NCBI GenBank assembly: GCA_001414345.1 | Contig: LLCB01000024.1 | Coordinates: forward strand, 186,001-250,000 | DNA: 64,000 bases | Source: Hymenoscyphus infarciens | Lineage: Eukaryota; Ascomycota; Leotiomycetes; Helotiales; Helotiaceae | Reading direction: 5' to 3' | Shown: one piece after another, positions 11,601 to 25,200 of the stretch | Layout of the letters: each line of letters begins with the position of its first letter | How positions within the stretch are numbered: position 1 is the first letter of the stretch | Position numbers and translations under genes: made by a program | The notes under the pieces: generated by a model | What the model was told of the DNA's origin: nothing | The model's database searches: none | What the model saw: the letters and a program-made list of their open reading frames with translations, nothing else

Positions 11601-13369
11601 GCATAATACGCGTCGAAAATCTTGGATGGGATACCACCAAGAGTATCAATAACCGCCTCGTTCCCGGTCGCAATTTCACCAGCAGCCACTCCCCATATTC
11701 TGCCAATGGTCGTCATGCCTTCAACCTGAACAGTATGCTTTCGATCGCGAGCACGATCCGTCAAACTGCATAATACCGAGCCGGACTTGCCAACACCACC
11801 ATTTGGAGCTAGCTTGGTCATAATATCCCGAAAACTGAATCCTCCAATTGCCTTTACGGCTGCCAGACGAACCTTTTCATCGGGATCGTTTAGCTTCTCC
11901 CCGAGTCCTTTCACCAATGCTGTTTCGTCTTCTCGGCTCAACCCAATTCCTCCAGCTGAGGTCACAAGAATTCGTCCAATGGCTATGGTCCATCCTGAGC
12001 GAATTACTGCAGATTTGTCAACCTTTCTACCCATAAAACTGTTATATACCGTGGGATGTGTATGAGAGAATGATTGTGGAGAGATTGGTGTCGTCAAAAT
12101 GCTGTCCGATACTGGAGTTAGTGGGATATCGTCTAACCGAACAGGTGGGTAAACAGCTGGATCCATGGCCGGCGGTGGGGGCGGTCCAGCAGCTCCAATG
12201 CCAGAGACTATATCTCCTAGTGTTTCAGTCGCCAGAAGTCGAAGTTGCACATTATCAGCTGATAGTTCGGCTTCCAATTGAGGAATGACATTCTGTAGAA
12301 CGGCTGGGGATGCTCGCCAAAGTTCGCGTAAAAGTCTATGTGCCTTGTGTAGCTCTCGCATGTCAGCTTCTGAAGGGTTTGCAGGCGCATCATCTTCATC
12401 CGACTCGGCCGCATCACTCGTCCTCCGATGGCCATTTGTTTTGGACACTCCTGGAGATGAATCCAAAATGACGTCGTTGAAAAATTGACTGATATATCGA
12501 GCCATCTTCTCCGGGCATGAGTTGCAGATAGTCTTGGCCATGTTATACGACTCAGGGAGCTCCTTCGGCAGTAGAGTAGATTGCTTTTCATCACCCTGCT
12601 TCGCGCCACCACCTGGAGAAGCTGCGCGCAAAAATTGAGCAGCTATGGCATCTATAACATCCGAAGGCAAGCTTGCCGCTTCATCCACCACTATGACGAG
12701 CATTTGGCCCATATTGTATTCGACGTCTTTGGCTATGGCTTCCCCCGTGGAGGATTTGGAGGTGCCGGAAAGTATATCGAAGAAGGAGTGGAAAAGGTGA
12801 AGCGTAAGTGCATCGGAATTTGGGAGGTCTGTCAAGAGGACAATGCTCTTGACCTCGGTCAACGAGACTAGAACGTATCGATGTTGAGTGTTGTAGGCAT
12901 TTGACGGATCCGATAGAGCAGGTAGTATTTGGGTTATGAAGAGAGTGAAGATGTCCTAGAGCTATATTAGTGGGCGCTTACACCAGTATCGCAAGGTACC
13001 TCCTACCTTTAGCTTTGATGCGCTGAATGGCGCGTCTGGAGCGCAGAGCTTCAACAGATCCACCAGGCAACATGCTACATATGCGCGAACACCTTTGTCC
13101 TTATGACCCAAGAGGTTCTGACCCGACAGCTCCTTTGCGACAAACTTGAAGGACTCCTTGTCCACATCATCCTGGTCCATCTCGCGCAACTCATCCGCCA
13201 GCGCCTCCAATCTTCTCAGCAGCTCTGCCGTTGCAATGGGCTTCCCGGCGCGCCATGATAGTGGCTCGTTGAATTGCAATGACTGTCCTCCCGGAGCTTC
13301 TTCTTCTTCTTCTTCTTCTTCTTCTTCTTCTTCTTCCACCTCGACTTCAGCACCGCGGCGCCGCGCCAT
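8646..13369 (-). CDS. PDS5: Sister-chromatid cohesion protein Pds5 (BimD/Spo76 type)
   Basis: Exons (minus) 13369-13007, 12955-9494 and 9440-8646 give 1539 aa; introns are 51 bp (12956-13006) and 53 bp (9441-9493), both in phase 0. Pds5 is the HEAT-repeat regulator that binds cohesin with Wapl and Eco1 and maintains or releases cohesion on chromosomes. Visible are the N-terminal helical region, the long HEAT-repeat body (for example the EKVRLAAVKAIGGFSF and DHVTEVRKGFVEKI segments) and the typical lysine-rich, acidic nuclear tail with AKWDYFSDD and SSKKTPRSSAKK. Length matches filamentous-fungal Pds5. The two large frames are one gene: the upstream frame's apparent stop lies inside the second intron. 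A glutamate run near residue 12 is encoded by a GAA/GAG microsatellite. Confidence 0.94.
13297..13337. repeat. (CTT)n microsatellite coding the Pds5 poly-Glu run
   Basis: About thirteen CTT units on the plus strand encode consecutive glutamates near the Pds5 N-terminus. Length polymorphism between strains is likely. Confidence 0.9.
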
Positions 13370-14838
13370 GTTGTACGATGGATGCGGCCAATTTATATGA
13401 GGGTTGCTATCGCGATTTTGATGGCAGTGGTCGATTGATACGCGATTGGTTTTTGGTAAACAGGTGGGCTGCGGAGATGACGAAAGGGGGGGGAAGGGGG
13501 GTGATGGTGTTGAGGAAGAATCTGGGTTAATGTTTAGCTGGTGCTGGTGATGCTGTACTCGTATCGTGGTAAAAAGGTGGAGGCGGGTGTGTAACGCGTT
13601 GATTGGGCGGGAAGCTTCAACCCGGAGGCCTCTCAGACCTCACTTTTCACACTTTTCCTCAACACCACTACCTAATTAACCTTTTCATTCCCATCACCAC
13701 CAACTCGACGGAGCTAACCAAGGTACCTGCAGAGGATTTATTTGAGTATCAGGCCACTCGCGCTGTATTTGTTGAGAAGATGGCATATTATAATGCAATA
13801 CTAAAGAAATGCAGGGAATTTTAGTGCAAGTGCCTTTCACCATTTATTACCCTTTGTAACCTCACGATCTTTCGCCTTCTGGAGCCATGTCTATATTGCC
13901 AGCTGAACCCTTCCATTCCTTCCTACTGCCCTTCTTTGGTCTATTGACTTTCTTTTATTTGTACGAAGAAACCTGTGTCCCATGTATCATCTAGCAACGT
14001 GCCTCAAGGAGTATTCTTGAGGTGGTTGATGGACAACAAAACAATATGCTACCATTTTAAGACAATCCAATCATTATCAATGAGAACGGTAGACATATTG
14101 TTGTGCTGCTGTTTGACTTCACTACACCTACCTACCTACCTATTCAAAGTGAGTTTAAACTCCAAGTTGATATGAATGTAATTACATGTTGGACTGATAG
14201 GATGAAGCAATCAGTATTGCCATTCAACTGGGACATAAGTTTCAGCCATCAGAGTTGCATAGTAACTGAATTTTTTTCTCTGTTAAGGACCTGCTATGCA
14301 GTATTGTCGTCTTCTGCATATGTTATTGCAGAGTGTGATTCATTGGATTTGCTTCTGTTATCATGGTAAATTCCCACCGTACAATGAGAATCTGCTGTCC
14401 AGATTCATTGAAGCTGCAGCAGGAAAGTCTTGCCGAACCAATCAGGTAAGAGTTGTGGGCGGGGTGTCGTTAAATTAAAGTGCAATTCACTGTTTGTTGT
14501 CGCTTCAAGATTACCACTAAGAGTCATGACAAACACCGCAACCTCTTTTTATTTCTCCACCACATAACCACAACCTCAACTCAACATCATCCACCTCACA
14601 ACAAATCCTTTCAATCTCCCCAACGTTCTTTACGTCTTTAGAGGATCCCGCAATTCTCTTCGTAGGCAAAACCAATAATTGACAGCAGCACTCGTTCGAT
14701 CTATCCAAAATTCCCGCTTTCTGGTATGTCGCGTCCTGGTTGCTTCTTTTGATATGATCTTCTAACCAACACAGTATCATCCATTCTTCCACGCAACACC
14801 CACTCCACCTAGGTAGCAGGTCAATCCTTTCAATCAAG
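13370..14838. other. Intergenic: divergent promoters of PDS5 and GPI-protein gene
   Basis: Shared upstream region of two divergent genes. Short frames (13603-13824, 13975-14175, 14103-14369) show no coding character. A CTAC/CTAC run near 14125 is the only repeat seen. Confidence 0.55.
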
Positions 14839-16927
14839 ATGAGGCTCTTTACGTCTGCCGTCTCAATGGCCATGATCTTGAGCGTCACCGCCAACCCAAC
14901 TGCTCAAGATGCAGCCGCCCGTAGAAGTAAGCAACTCCCTCCTCCAATATTTCGTCACATAGTATCACCGTTGACCACCTTTCAGATGATGTCCCAGACT
15001 CAATCAACTCGAGGTTTGCGCCGCATAATCCAATTGGTCGTGGTGTCACTGCAAGTGCTCCCCCAGGATATGGCAGCGGTACCACAGAGACCTCTACTAC
15101 CAAGCCCACTACTACTCTCTCCCATTACTCCTACACGCCACCGCCAGCTGAGAGTACTTCAAGCGTTTTCACCTCTGTATCGATTCCACCCAGCAGCTCT
15201 GCGCTCACTACCAGTGTTTTGAGCACCCATGTTCCTGCTCCAACCAGCTCTGTGGTTTCTAGTGTTTCTACTTCAAGTATCACCTCCGATGAGAACAGCG
15301 GAACAACTGCTTCCTCTTCAAAGGTCTATTCCACGTAAGCTTCGACTTGGCATCCTCTCCTGTTCTCTTCTAATGCTGATTTTAGAAGCTCGGTCGCTGT
15401 TTCAAGCTCCTCTGTCCCTCTTGAAAGCTCGGCCACCTCAACTCCAGCTTCTAGCTCTTCTGTCCCGCTTCCAAGTTCGGCCAGCTCAACTCCAGCCTCG
15501 AGCACCTCCAGTGTACCTGCTTCGATTAGCTCGAGTGTCGCGCCTTCGTCAAGTACCGCTGCTCCGTCGAGTTCATCAACATCTATTGCCACCAGCTCCT
15601 CCACTTGCACCGACTCATCGTCTACTGATACAAGTGTAGTCATTTCCACGCAAGTTTATCGCATTCTGTTCTTACGCGCCTACTAACGTATCCATAGTGC
15701 CACCGTTGTTCCAATTCCAATGACAAGCTCTAGCGGCACTCCATACTCGCACACTTACACCTCAGTCCCTTCTCCACCAAGGTACATCAATAACAGGAAA
15801 CTCATCGCTATCATGTCAGATTGCTAATTTTTCACAACAGTGGTAGCATTGTTTCAAGTACACCTGGTCTTCCAACAAGCGATACTATCATTCCTACTCT
15901 GAGCAGCAGTGTTCCAAGCCCATCTACAGCACCTGGTACCGATAGTTACTCTTCTACGACTTGGACATCGACAACAACTACATCACCTGCCGGTTACGGA
16001 TCAGCCCCAAGCGAGAGTCAGTTAACACCATACATTAGTCTACCAAGTGAGGCCACTACTACCACCACTTTGTCAAGCACAACGACTCATACATTTACGG
16101 TGACACCAGTTGCCACGTCAAGTAAGCCAGGCTATGGATTGAATCCTCCATCCTCGACCTCGGAGAACTCTGGTACAATTTCGTCCTCGCAAACATATAC
16201 AGGACTCCCTCAGACAGGCACAACTTTTGAGACAAATACGTTCACGGAATTTCTCACTACCACCAAGACTCAAACAGTTGAGCTTAACCCAGGATATGGT
16301 CATGGCTCTACTTCTGTAGGTGCGAGTTACACTACAACTGCCGACAACTCGGGTGAGACTGCCAGTGCGCCTGCGGTATATTCCTCTGTTCCTGCAGTAT
16401 CTTCATCTGCTAGTGGAGTTTGCGATTGCACACCGGTCACAATTACAGTAACTGTGCCAGCCCCATCAGCACCAGCAATTACGCCCCCATTGGCAACCCC
16501 TCCGCCAGCTGAGCAAACCCCTCCAGCATACTCTGGTACCCCACCTTCCGCAGGTTTCATCGGATCCCCAGTTTGTGGAGATAGCGGCATGCCAGTCTCA
16601 ATCACTGACGGAAGCACAATCTACACTCCATGTACCTCAACTCTCGGTCCAATGCCTTCCAGCCCACCAGCTTCATCTAACGTCCCACCACCATCTTCCA
16701 CCCCTGAAGTACCATCCTACACGATTCCTCAACCACCATACCCAGCCTCAGTCTACTCCACAGGCACAGTATCCGGAGCTACACCAACAAGCCCAGGTAA
16801 CAACGGTACCTACGTTACCCCAAGTGTAACTCCGACTCCCTCCACCATTCTCTCCAATTCCGTTGCAAAGTCAACACCAAGTCTAGCCCTCGCGCTCTTG
16901 GTGGTACTTAGCTCCCTTCTTTTCTAG
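14839..16927 (+). CDS. Secreted Ser/Thr-rich GPI-anchored cell-wall (mucin-like) protein
   Basis: Exons 14839-14926, 14986-15334, 15386-15649, 15698-15781 and 15841-16927 give 623 aa. A signal peptide (about residues 1-19, MRLFTSAVSMAMILSVTAN) leads into a mature part made almost wholly of Ser, Thr, Pro and Ala. The C-terminus has the GPI pattern: small residues SNSVAKS, then a hydrophobic end SLALALLVVLSSLLF. A PGYG/AGYG motif recurs about four times as a spacer between Ser/Thr tracts, and there is one CDC pair. This predicts a heavily O-mannosylated wall protein or adhesin; no enzyme domain is seen. The third intron (15650-15697) starts with GC (GCAAGT) rather than GT, with a good CTAAC branch and TAG acceptor. 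The frame closes only with all four introns removed. Confidence 0.85.
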
Positions 16928-17912
16928 GCCCTCGCTAGTCAAGAAGAAAGATCAAGTACCTCGACGCAGCCACCATATTTGCAACCTCGATAGAGACTGG
17001 ATCTCCAAACGCACCCGCCATACTTTCTATATCTTCAAGCTTTCAGGCTCTCAACATACTCTTGTCAAAAAGGAAAAAACTCCTAGGTGGTAATTTTGTA
17101 CCCGTTCTTTTTTTGTAGCTGGCGTTCTTCAGGAGTAAAACAGGGGATAAGGAAATGGAAAGTGAAAGGAAATTTTATGATTCATGAAAAACAACACAGG
17201 TCTTCACAGCAGGTTTCATCTTTTTTCCTCTTTCTTGCTTTTGTGGCGAGGATATCCGTTCTTTGAACGAACAGCAAAGTATGGTGTGTAGTGTAGGATA
17301 TCACATTATTGATACAGGCCTTTGTTCATGATGCTACGAATAGCGAGAAATGAAAATGATGAATCAAATAAAGCTCCAAGAAAGTGCAAATCCAAACTTA
17401 AAGATGGTCCCTATAGAGGCACGATGTAGGCAGCATAGGTGATTTCAAATTCGCTCAACCAGTAACTCGCCCTAATGGGCTCTTATTCGAACCTCCGCAA
17501 GTGAAATGCAAAAACACCATTCTCCAGCCAGCCAGCCAGCCATCCAGCCATCCAAAGCCCAAAATCCAAGCCATAAACCCCCATCCATCCATCCTTCTAA
17601 AAAAGAGGGCCGAAATCGACCGCATCGAGACCACAAGTCATTCCCTAGAAGTGACTCATGAGCAAGCCCACAAAATGCAGTCTTCTTTTGCCAACCATGC
17701 GCCACCCTAACATATAACAGTCACCCAGCCCGTGTTCGCGTGCCCATGCAATATTAGAAGCCTCCCTGCTGAAAAAACCAAACGCCTCGCAAAGTAACGC
17801 AAAAATGACATGGTATTATTTCTGTTCTTCTCCTGCTCGCCCTCCATCATCTCGAGGCCAATTGTACATGTTTTTGGACGCCATCTGATATGGTATCCCA
17901 CCTTCTCAGCCC
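16928..17912. other. Intergenic between convergent GPI-protein and capping-enzyme genes
   Basis: 3' flanks of two converging genes. Short ORFs over the CCAGCCAGCCATCC repeats (17520-17600) are low-complexity and not supported. Confidence 0.55.
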
Positions 17913-19295
17913 CTAGAGTTTTCGTTCTGCGGGTGGTCCAGGACTCGGTCTCCCAGGCGCTTGTTCATCAGCCTTTCGCTTCACCCCCAAGCTCTGCGAA
18001 CCATTAGGGACCCCTTCAGTAGCAACACGTCTGCGCTCGGCCTCCTTTCTTTCGCGTGATTTCCACTCAGTCCGCATTGCCTGCGAGGCATTGATCAAAT
18101 CTTGTTTGGTGACTCGATCCGTGATACTCTCAATAACGCTCTCCACCGTACTCGTATGATTCGCATTCTCCTTGTCGTCACGGAACCGCATAAATCGCCA
18201 TCGTTTCTGGGTATCCATGAAACATTCCACGATCCTATCATCCAGCGGCTCTTGTAGCGCCTTTAATTTCTCCCATTCTCCTGGTTCGAGATATAATGTG
18301 CCGTACCATGGGTCCTCCTTTCCATCTCCTGCATACATGTGTAGATTGCAGATGGGCTCGTTCTCGTAATCCAAATATGGTTTCGTGATCCCGTCTGCTC
18401 GATCCTGCTCATCCGGTACCACCAAATTGAAATCGAGACGCAGTCGGAAATCGATACTGTTTTCTAACTCGGGTTTCCATTTCAGGATATGTTGATCGGT
18501 GCCGTGCTTGTACTCGCTGGTTCGACACGTAAAGATTAAGCCATCGTTACCGTGGGCTAGTTCGGGGAGTACGGTGGTGAACATGAAATCGATAGCATAG
18601 CCAAGCTGCATCGCTTTCATCTCCATAATAAAATGTTGAAATTGTTTTTCCTAGGAATCGTCAACTTAACTCACCCAAACATATAAAAAGTGGGAACCAC
18701 ATACACCAGGAAATTCCTTGAAAAGCGCATCGTAAGGAGTCATGATCCGTTCTTTGAAATAGGCCAGTCTTTTATCAAGGGTCCGACTCATCAAACTATT
18801 CCCATCCAAAATCAGACAGTCAAAGACCAGGTATTTCGGCTGCATCTGCCCATTTGGAAGCTTATCAAAGACCAACTCGCCATCGATGAGGGTTTTCCTA
18901 TGAAATTCCTCCACACTCTTCGGTATAGGGAAATGCAGTCCAGTTGGTGGCACAAGCCAAAAGTCGTTTCTCCGGTCGATGAGAAATTGTGCTTCTTGGC
19001 CATTGGGGTCTTCGGTTAGGTAGAGGAGGTATCGCATGCCATCGGACTTTTCGCAGACGTAGTAACTGTTGGAAAAAGTTAGCTTCTATGGAATTCATGT
19101 ATGAAAAATGATTCAGACGTACTCTTCCCGCATCAACTCTTCCAAATGCCGCCTTGAAAAGCTCACAGGTTGTGCTCCTGGGAAACTGAGGTTCTTCCGG
19201 TCTAGCAGCGTCGCGACCTCCCTCCTCTGCTGGAAAAGATCATCCCCTGAGAATGGTGTGCCTGGGGCTTCGATCGATTGAAGAGGGCCAGCCAT
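17913..19295 (-). CDS. CEG1: mRNA capping enzyme, guanylyltransferase subunit
   Basis: Exons (minus) 19295-19123, 19065-18705 and 18650-17913 give 423 aa. The enzyme transfers GMP from GTP to the 5' diphosphate end of nascent RNA polymerase II transcripts through a lysine-GMP intermediate in the nucleus. The active site EKSDGMR falls at about residues 63-69 (Lys64), right after the first junction. Further nucleotidyltransferase motifs are in order: IDGELVFD, YLVFDCLILDG, HGNDGLIFT (about 211), ILKWKP (about 235), and the OB-fold motif RWRFMRFRDDK. The start ATG at 19295 is preferred over an upstream in-frame codon because MAGPLQSIEAPG is the usual kind of N-terminus. The tail is basic and low in complexity. 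No triphosphatase domain is fused, as in other fungi. Confidence 0.95.
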
Positions 19296-22200
19296 GGTGA
19301 CGATGTCGAGGCTGCGCCCAATATGGTGTGGAAGGGCGAGCACAAGGTAAAAATTCGTTCTACCTCACAGGTATGATTTCGATTCTCGGAGGGAAGTCGG
19401 TTTTCTCGATTCGAATCTCTCGAGAGGTTCTGCTGAACAAAGATTCGAAGGGGCCGTTTGTATGCCGTAGAATGAGTACAGGGGGTTTAGGGCGGAGTAA
19501 TATGAGGTCTTTTTGGGATTTTATGGTGCGCAGGCATGTACCCGTTCCATCCTGCAAATTGCGCAGTATTGTGACCCTTTCCTATCGATTGTAGGGTTGC
19601 GGCGCAAAGATGTGGTGTTGAGTTCAAGCAAGTGTGAAGCTTCCCGGTGCTATAATTTTCGGCCTGAGGCATCAACGAGGCAGCAGCCTTTGTCGTGCCT
19701 TTCAGCGAACAAATTTCTTGTATGGTGGCATGACTTCTAGAGTGTATTTAATTGGGGCTTATCTGACTAAAGGATTTCAAGCTGTTTCGGTGCCAATGTT
19801 TTGTTACAAATGTTGAGTAGGTCCTCGCCTTCAAATGCAGTGGTTTCTACTCTGTACTCTCCTTGTGTTTCACTATTATTATTGTATTTACTATTTTTCA
19901 TTTCTATTGAGGATGAATGGTTTTGTGAGAGTTCTTCTGAGTAGGAAAAAAGTCGCAGGATGACACTCTTTTCCTGGTTTTATTTGGTACTTTGCCGCTG
20001 CAAGAAATTATGCACATATTAATTTGTTGCTGCATGACATTGAGAGATCAAAAATCTAAAAGAAAAGTGAATTATGGTCGTTACATGGGTCCAGGTCTTT
20101 GCTCTCTGTACTTTTACGGAAATAATCAGGAGAAAGATATCATGGTACCATGAAACATCTTTGAAACTCTCAAGTTGTTTAACCTCAAAAGACTTCTCAG
20201 TGAACAAAAGTTGAGCAAATTGGAAACTTGAAGACGGGATTCCAGTCATGTTTTGACCAGTCGGAAACTCGTAACTGATAGGATGATAATGCTCTTGTCA
20301 GATTGCATTTTGGGTGCTCTCGCTTGGTACTCGCTTCAACTTAAAGGGGTGTGAAGCCCGAACACAACCTCCGGAAATAACAAAGCAGAAGTTTAAAACT
20401 TGAACTCCACTTGAAGCACATATACTACCTTAGGAACGTGTTAATTATATTTCTGCTGTTGTATTGATATTAAATGTTGATTTATGGTATCTGCGAGAGC
20501 CCCTGAAATGGAACTTCCCGCCTGGACTCGTGATGCATCTACTGATTTGGCCTGCGTTAGGCCTTAATGACAACTGGTTAGCAATTATTTTCCTGCTTGT
20601 CTGGAAGAAGAAGTGTGTTGGAATCTCGTCGAAGTTGTCAGTCCCTGAAAGCTAGCCCGGGGCCCTGTACGAAGTACGTACAGGAGATTCCAGAGCCTAT
20701 GACAGTACACCTGGAAGTATGCTGATAGCAAAAGAGAGGACATTCTCGGGTTGACTGAGGAAAAGGGACTCACAAAGAATGAAATATGCTTCTGTTACGA
20801 GTACAGGATATGAAAGCAACAGCCAGGCTAGTAACAGTGGTAGGATAGCTAGTAATTTCACCACTTATTTTTTCCTAAAACTTTGCCTCGCCATCATCCA
20901 GTGTGCCAAGTTTGGATGCAGTCAAAGAATTAATGATGGGTAAAGCATGTTCTGTTTCTTCTTGATTCTTCTTCCAGGTGCATGTAGGGTTTGAATGACT
21001 GAAGAAAGCGTAGGAGCGGATATACCAGGCTCCTCCTTGGGCTTGAAAATTTACTTTCGAGACTTGAGGACACTTCACCTGGGAGAAGGGTTTTTCCAAT
21101 CACACAGCTCACCTTGAAAATAATCTTGAACGATCTATGAGAGCTTAAAGATCTTCAAAAGGGGAAATCCAAAATCTGACTGATTCAAACATTCTCGAAA
21201 TTGGTTCAATTTTACTAGGTTTTCCGGAAAATAGTATACTCACTACACACACTTAGGTGTATGCCGAGCGATCGCACGCTCTTACTTTTCCGTAGGGATA
21301 ACATCCCTTTAATTTGTTAATCGTGCAACATAATTCACCTCAATAATAGCTACAAACGTGGCCAACCAAGTAATTATAGAAGTACATAAACCGTTGAGTA
21401 ATAGAATACTGGGTAATGGTTATCTCCCGCGTTCATTGAACAGTACTGCTTTGAGCGCTACGGCTCCGCAGCTTACCATCATAACAGTCTCATAACTCAT
21501 TTATTAGCTTTGGTATTGCAAATACACTACCTTTTCCTTCCCTCTTTATTCTTTCTTGTATTTGGCTCTCAGAAAGAGCTTCTTGAAGTCAGAATGGAAT
21601 TTGGAATCCTTCGTGGTTTCTTTTAGTGGTACGAATAGACCCGAGATAATTGACAATCCATTATTTATAGCGTAACGAACACAGTCTATCCGCTACAAAA
21701 GCAAACAATTCCAGGAGTCTCCCATCCAAAAACAACCAGTTTTCCGTTTGTTGAACTCAAAGGTTTACCTCCCTTTACAGTCGGCTCCCGGCTTACCAAG
21801 TCTGTCATCATCTCTCCTCCTTCGCGCAGCGGCAGAAAGAAGCTGGCGGCTAGAGCTGGAACTAGTGGCAAATTTAGCTTGATTTTCATTAATTTAGATC
21901 TCCCGAATCTTGGGCGATCACAAGACTAAGCCCCCTTATGCGTTGGGCCATTCATTTCGAGCCCACAAGTAAAGTTGGGTTCCGGATAATGCAGTTAGCT
22001 TGGCCAGCGAACATAAAGCGCATCGCAACTGAAGCGCATATCCTGTGGTTTGGCTCCAACTCCTGTCATCCTTTTCACTCCCCAAGTGATGAGAATGTTG
22101 GCCTTCCACAGCCACCCACCAACATTCTTGCTCCACAGAGCATCCGAGTTATTGGAGGATCCGACGCTCCCCAGGAGCTTTCGAAGCCCGTAGCTATCCA

Positions 22201-25200
22201 ATCTCAGCCACGATCACGCATCTGTTGTGATTGTTCGCGAGCTTTGATGGATAAGGCCCACCAATCCGACACCTTACCGGAACCATCACTGCGTTCCAAA
22301 CTCTACCACTCGGTGAACTGAAGGGGGATTTTTCTGCACGAGTCTACACTTGTCGAGTCATCTGCCATACATAATTTTGCCCACCGCTAATAATGTGTGT
22401 CTCACCTTCTTTTCATGTTCTCCACGCCCTGAAGCATCATCCGGTAAAGAGACAGTGTTTACCAACCTTACATACGCTCCAGTGAAGCTGATCAAATCGT
22501 CACCTACGGAGTACTAGTACGCGGTGCAAAGCAGGTGAAGTTGAAATGAGAAAAACATGTAACACAGAATCGCCGCCATCTGAATTCGCCCCAACGCCAC
22601 ATAACAAATCCAAAGTGTCACCAACACATCTTCGCAGTTCCTCGCTATAATTGGCTTCCATTGCTTCGGTAAACTGTAAGTAGTTTTGCCTTCATCCATG
22701 AAGGCTGAGCCCCTTTCGATTCGGACAGAAGGATGCCGTGGTCGAACGGAGCGAAATCCAAATGTCATCTTCTCATCTTGTAAAACAAATCCCCCTGAGG
22801 TTTCTTTCATGAGAATGCAGTGAGATTTTGACAGTGGTTATATCGAGAGGCGGGATATGGTTGGAAAAACATGCATTGCTCAAGTTTCTCCATTAAAATC
22901 GAGGACACCATCATCCCCCAACACCAACAAAAAGAAATAAAGTCAAAGAACCATAACATTCAATCAGCATAAACGCCGCGCGAAATACTAAGCTAAAGAC
23001 AAATACTTAGTTGCCATTCTGCATCGGGTTCCAACATAAGCAGCACCTGTCGGTTCTGTCCATGAATACATTTTTCTTATCACAACAGCACCCGGAAGCG
23101 TCAATGAGACCCGATGCAACGTTCGGACCGCCTCCCTATTCTGGGATTTTCCCATGTCCGACGAGTAAGAAAACAGCAAGAATTCCAGATTCTCCAATGA
23201 AAGAAAAAAATGATTCATCACCCTTCAAAATTCTTCATGTTAAGCAGGTGGTTGGCCGCAACTGAAAAGAGGAACCGAGCTTCGGACTTACTTCACTAAA
23301 AATGCCCCTCATATGATTATCTGCAAAGACCAACACCAACATTCCAATCTCTGGCCACATTCCCAAAACAATTTGCTAACAGGAGGCGAAGAGGGGGCTT
23401 AGAAGACTTCATTCCATCCTTCACCACGTGTCAAAACAACACCAGCAGCCGCCAGATCTGACGTCCGATTAACTTCGCCATCAATCAAGTATCGGCGGTA
23501 AAAGAAACCCAACAAACCTTCCCCACCCCCAGAAATAACGTTCCAATTCCCAGAACCGAGCCCAGTTGGCTCCACAATCTATTTTGCCAATTATTCTCCA
23601 ACACGGCACATGATGACACTGGTATAAGCCAAGAAGCAATTCCCCTGAAAACGCCTTCGTCGAACTCTTGCCGGGATTATTGCATTCTATCCCGAGTACG
23701 GTATACCGAGTACCCGATGAGGTTTCCTTCTTTTTCTTCCAAGCATTGTGGATAACCATATAAGATCTGTAATAATGAAGGTTTACTGGAGGCTGACCAA
23801 ACAATGGTCAGTGCAGCTCGCAGAAGCTCGCATATAGCTCCTAGTAATTCCAACAACTGCAAAGTCTGCGTTGAGTCTACCGTGAAGGCCAAATACGACA
23901 AACAGTTACATATATCACTTCAAGCCAAAAATTGCCTATTCGGGACAACTGAACCTGAACCACAGGCTTGCACCATCTAAAGAGAGCCACATTCGTACAT
24001 GTACATACCCAAGAATATAGCACATAGGCGAGGAAAACTGCCTTGAACAAGTCTAGTCTCGTCAATCAGACAGAAATCATCAACAGTATTCCAAACTCAA
24101 TACTCTCCCATCCATCTTCCGCCAGAGGAAAGACCACTTCGCGGGCCTCCCACTTTGCTCTCTCTCTAAATTTACCTCATCTGGTCTCCATTAAAGAAAG
24201 CAACAAGGGGGCGGGGTAAATGAAACCTGTCACTTCTCCGGCCAGCGATCAAAACAAAGAAAGTGACTAACTATCCACCACAGTTTTAGAACCCAGACGA
24301 AAAAGAAAACAACGAGACACCTGCAGAAAGCAAAATAAACCCCGTTTTCTATCAGATTTTCTTCAGCCATGAACACTGCACTTGCTTTTCATTCTGCATC
24401 GGGAGACAGACGTACCGATCATTGTGTGCACTACGTATGGTTGGTCACGATTCTTCACCTCGTAGAAACTAACATAACAACGGAAGAGTAGATAAACTTC
24501 GCCCTTGAACTTTCTTGAGCCCGGATAGAGGATTTTGCTCGAGTGTTTGAATGGCCTTCCTTTTTAGTGCTTATTGCTCCCTTGCAACTCGATCAAGTGA
24601 GCCTTCCTTTCGACCTTTTTCCCAAATGCGGGAATTGCCAATGTTGGTACGGGCCCGAGCCACCCACTGGGACCAGATCGAAAAACAAAACGAGGGCGAG
24701 GGCGCGCGCATAAAATATATCCACATCCCAACTGACCCAACCACTTTATGTCAGACCCCAAAATCGCACCTAGATCACACCCTCTACCACGATTGTCAAC
24801 ATGATAGCTTTTAAGCATGTATTAAGGTATCTTCCAACAGGTCTTTGTTGGGTCATCATTCAATGTGTAGCCGAATTGGTTTGGGCGTTTCAAAAGTAAT
24901 GCTCTGGAGATGGCCTCTCGTGTAACGAACCTTGCGGTCAGCTTTGGCGTTGTACGAGGAGCGCCGCTACGTTTCATCAGAGGCGCCCGCCCCTCTTCTT
25001 TACGTGCAGATTACTGCAGAGAAAGTTTTGGAGCTAATTGGCCAGGAGCTAATCGACGTCAAGCCACATTAGCCAATGGAGAAAGAGACCAAAAATGGCG
25101 AGAGCAATGTTTGTTGGTCTCGTGTTTCCGATTCTGAAAAGAGAAAATCATGGTGAGATGCATCATCGGGTTCTATCGCAACTCAATAAGTGAGAAGTAG

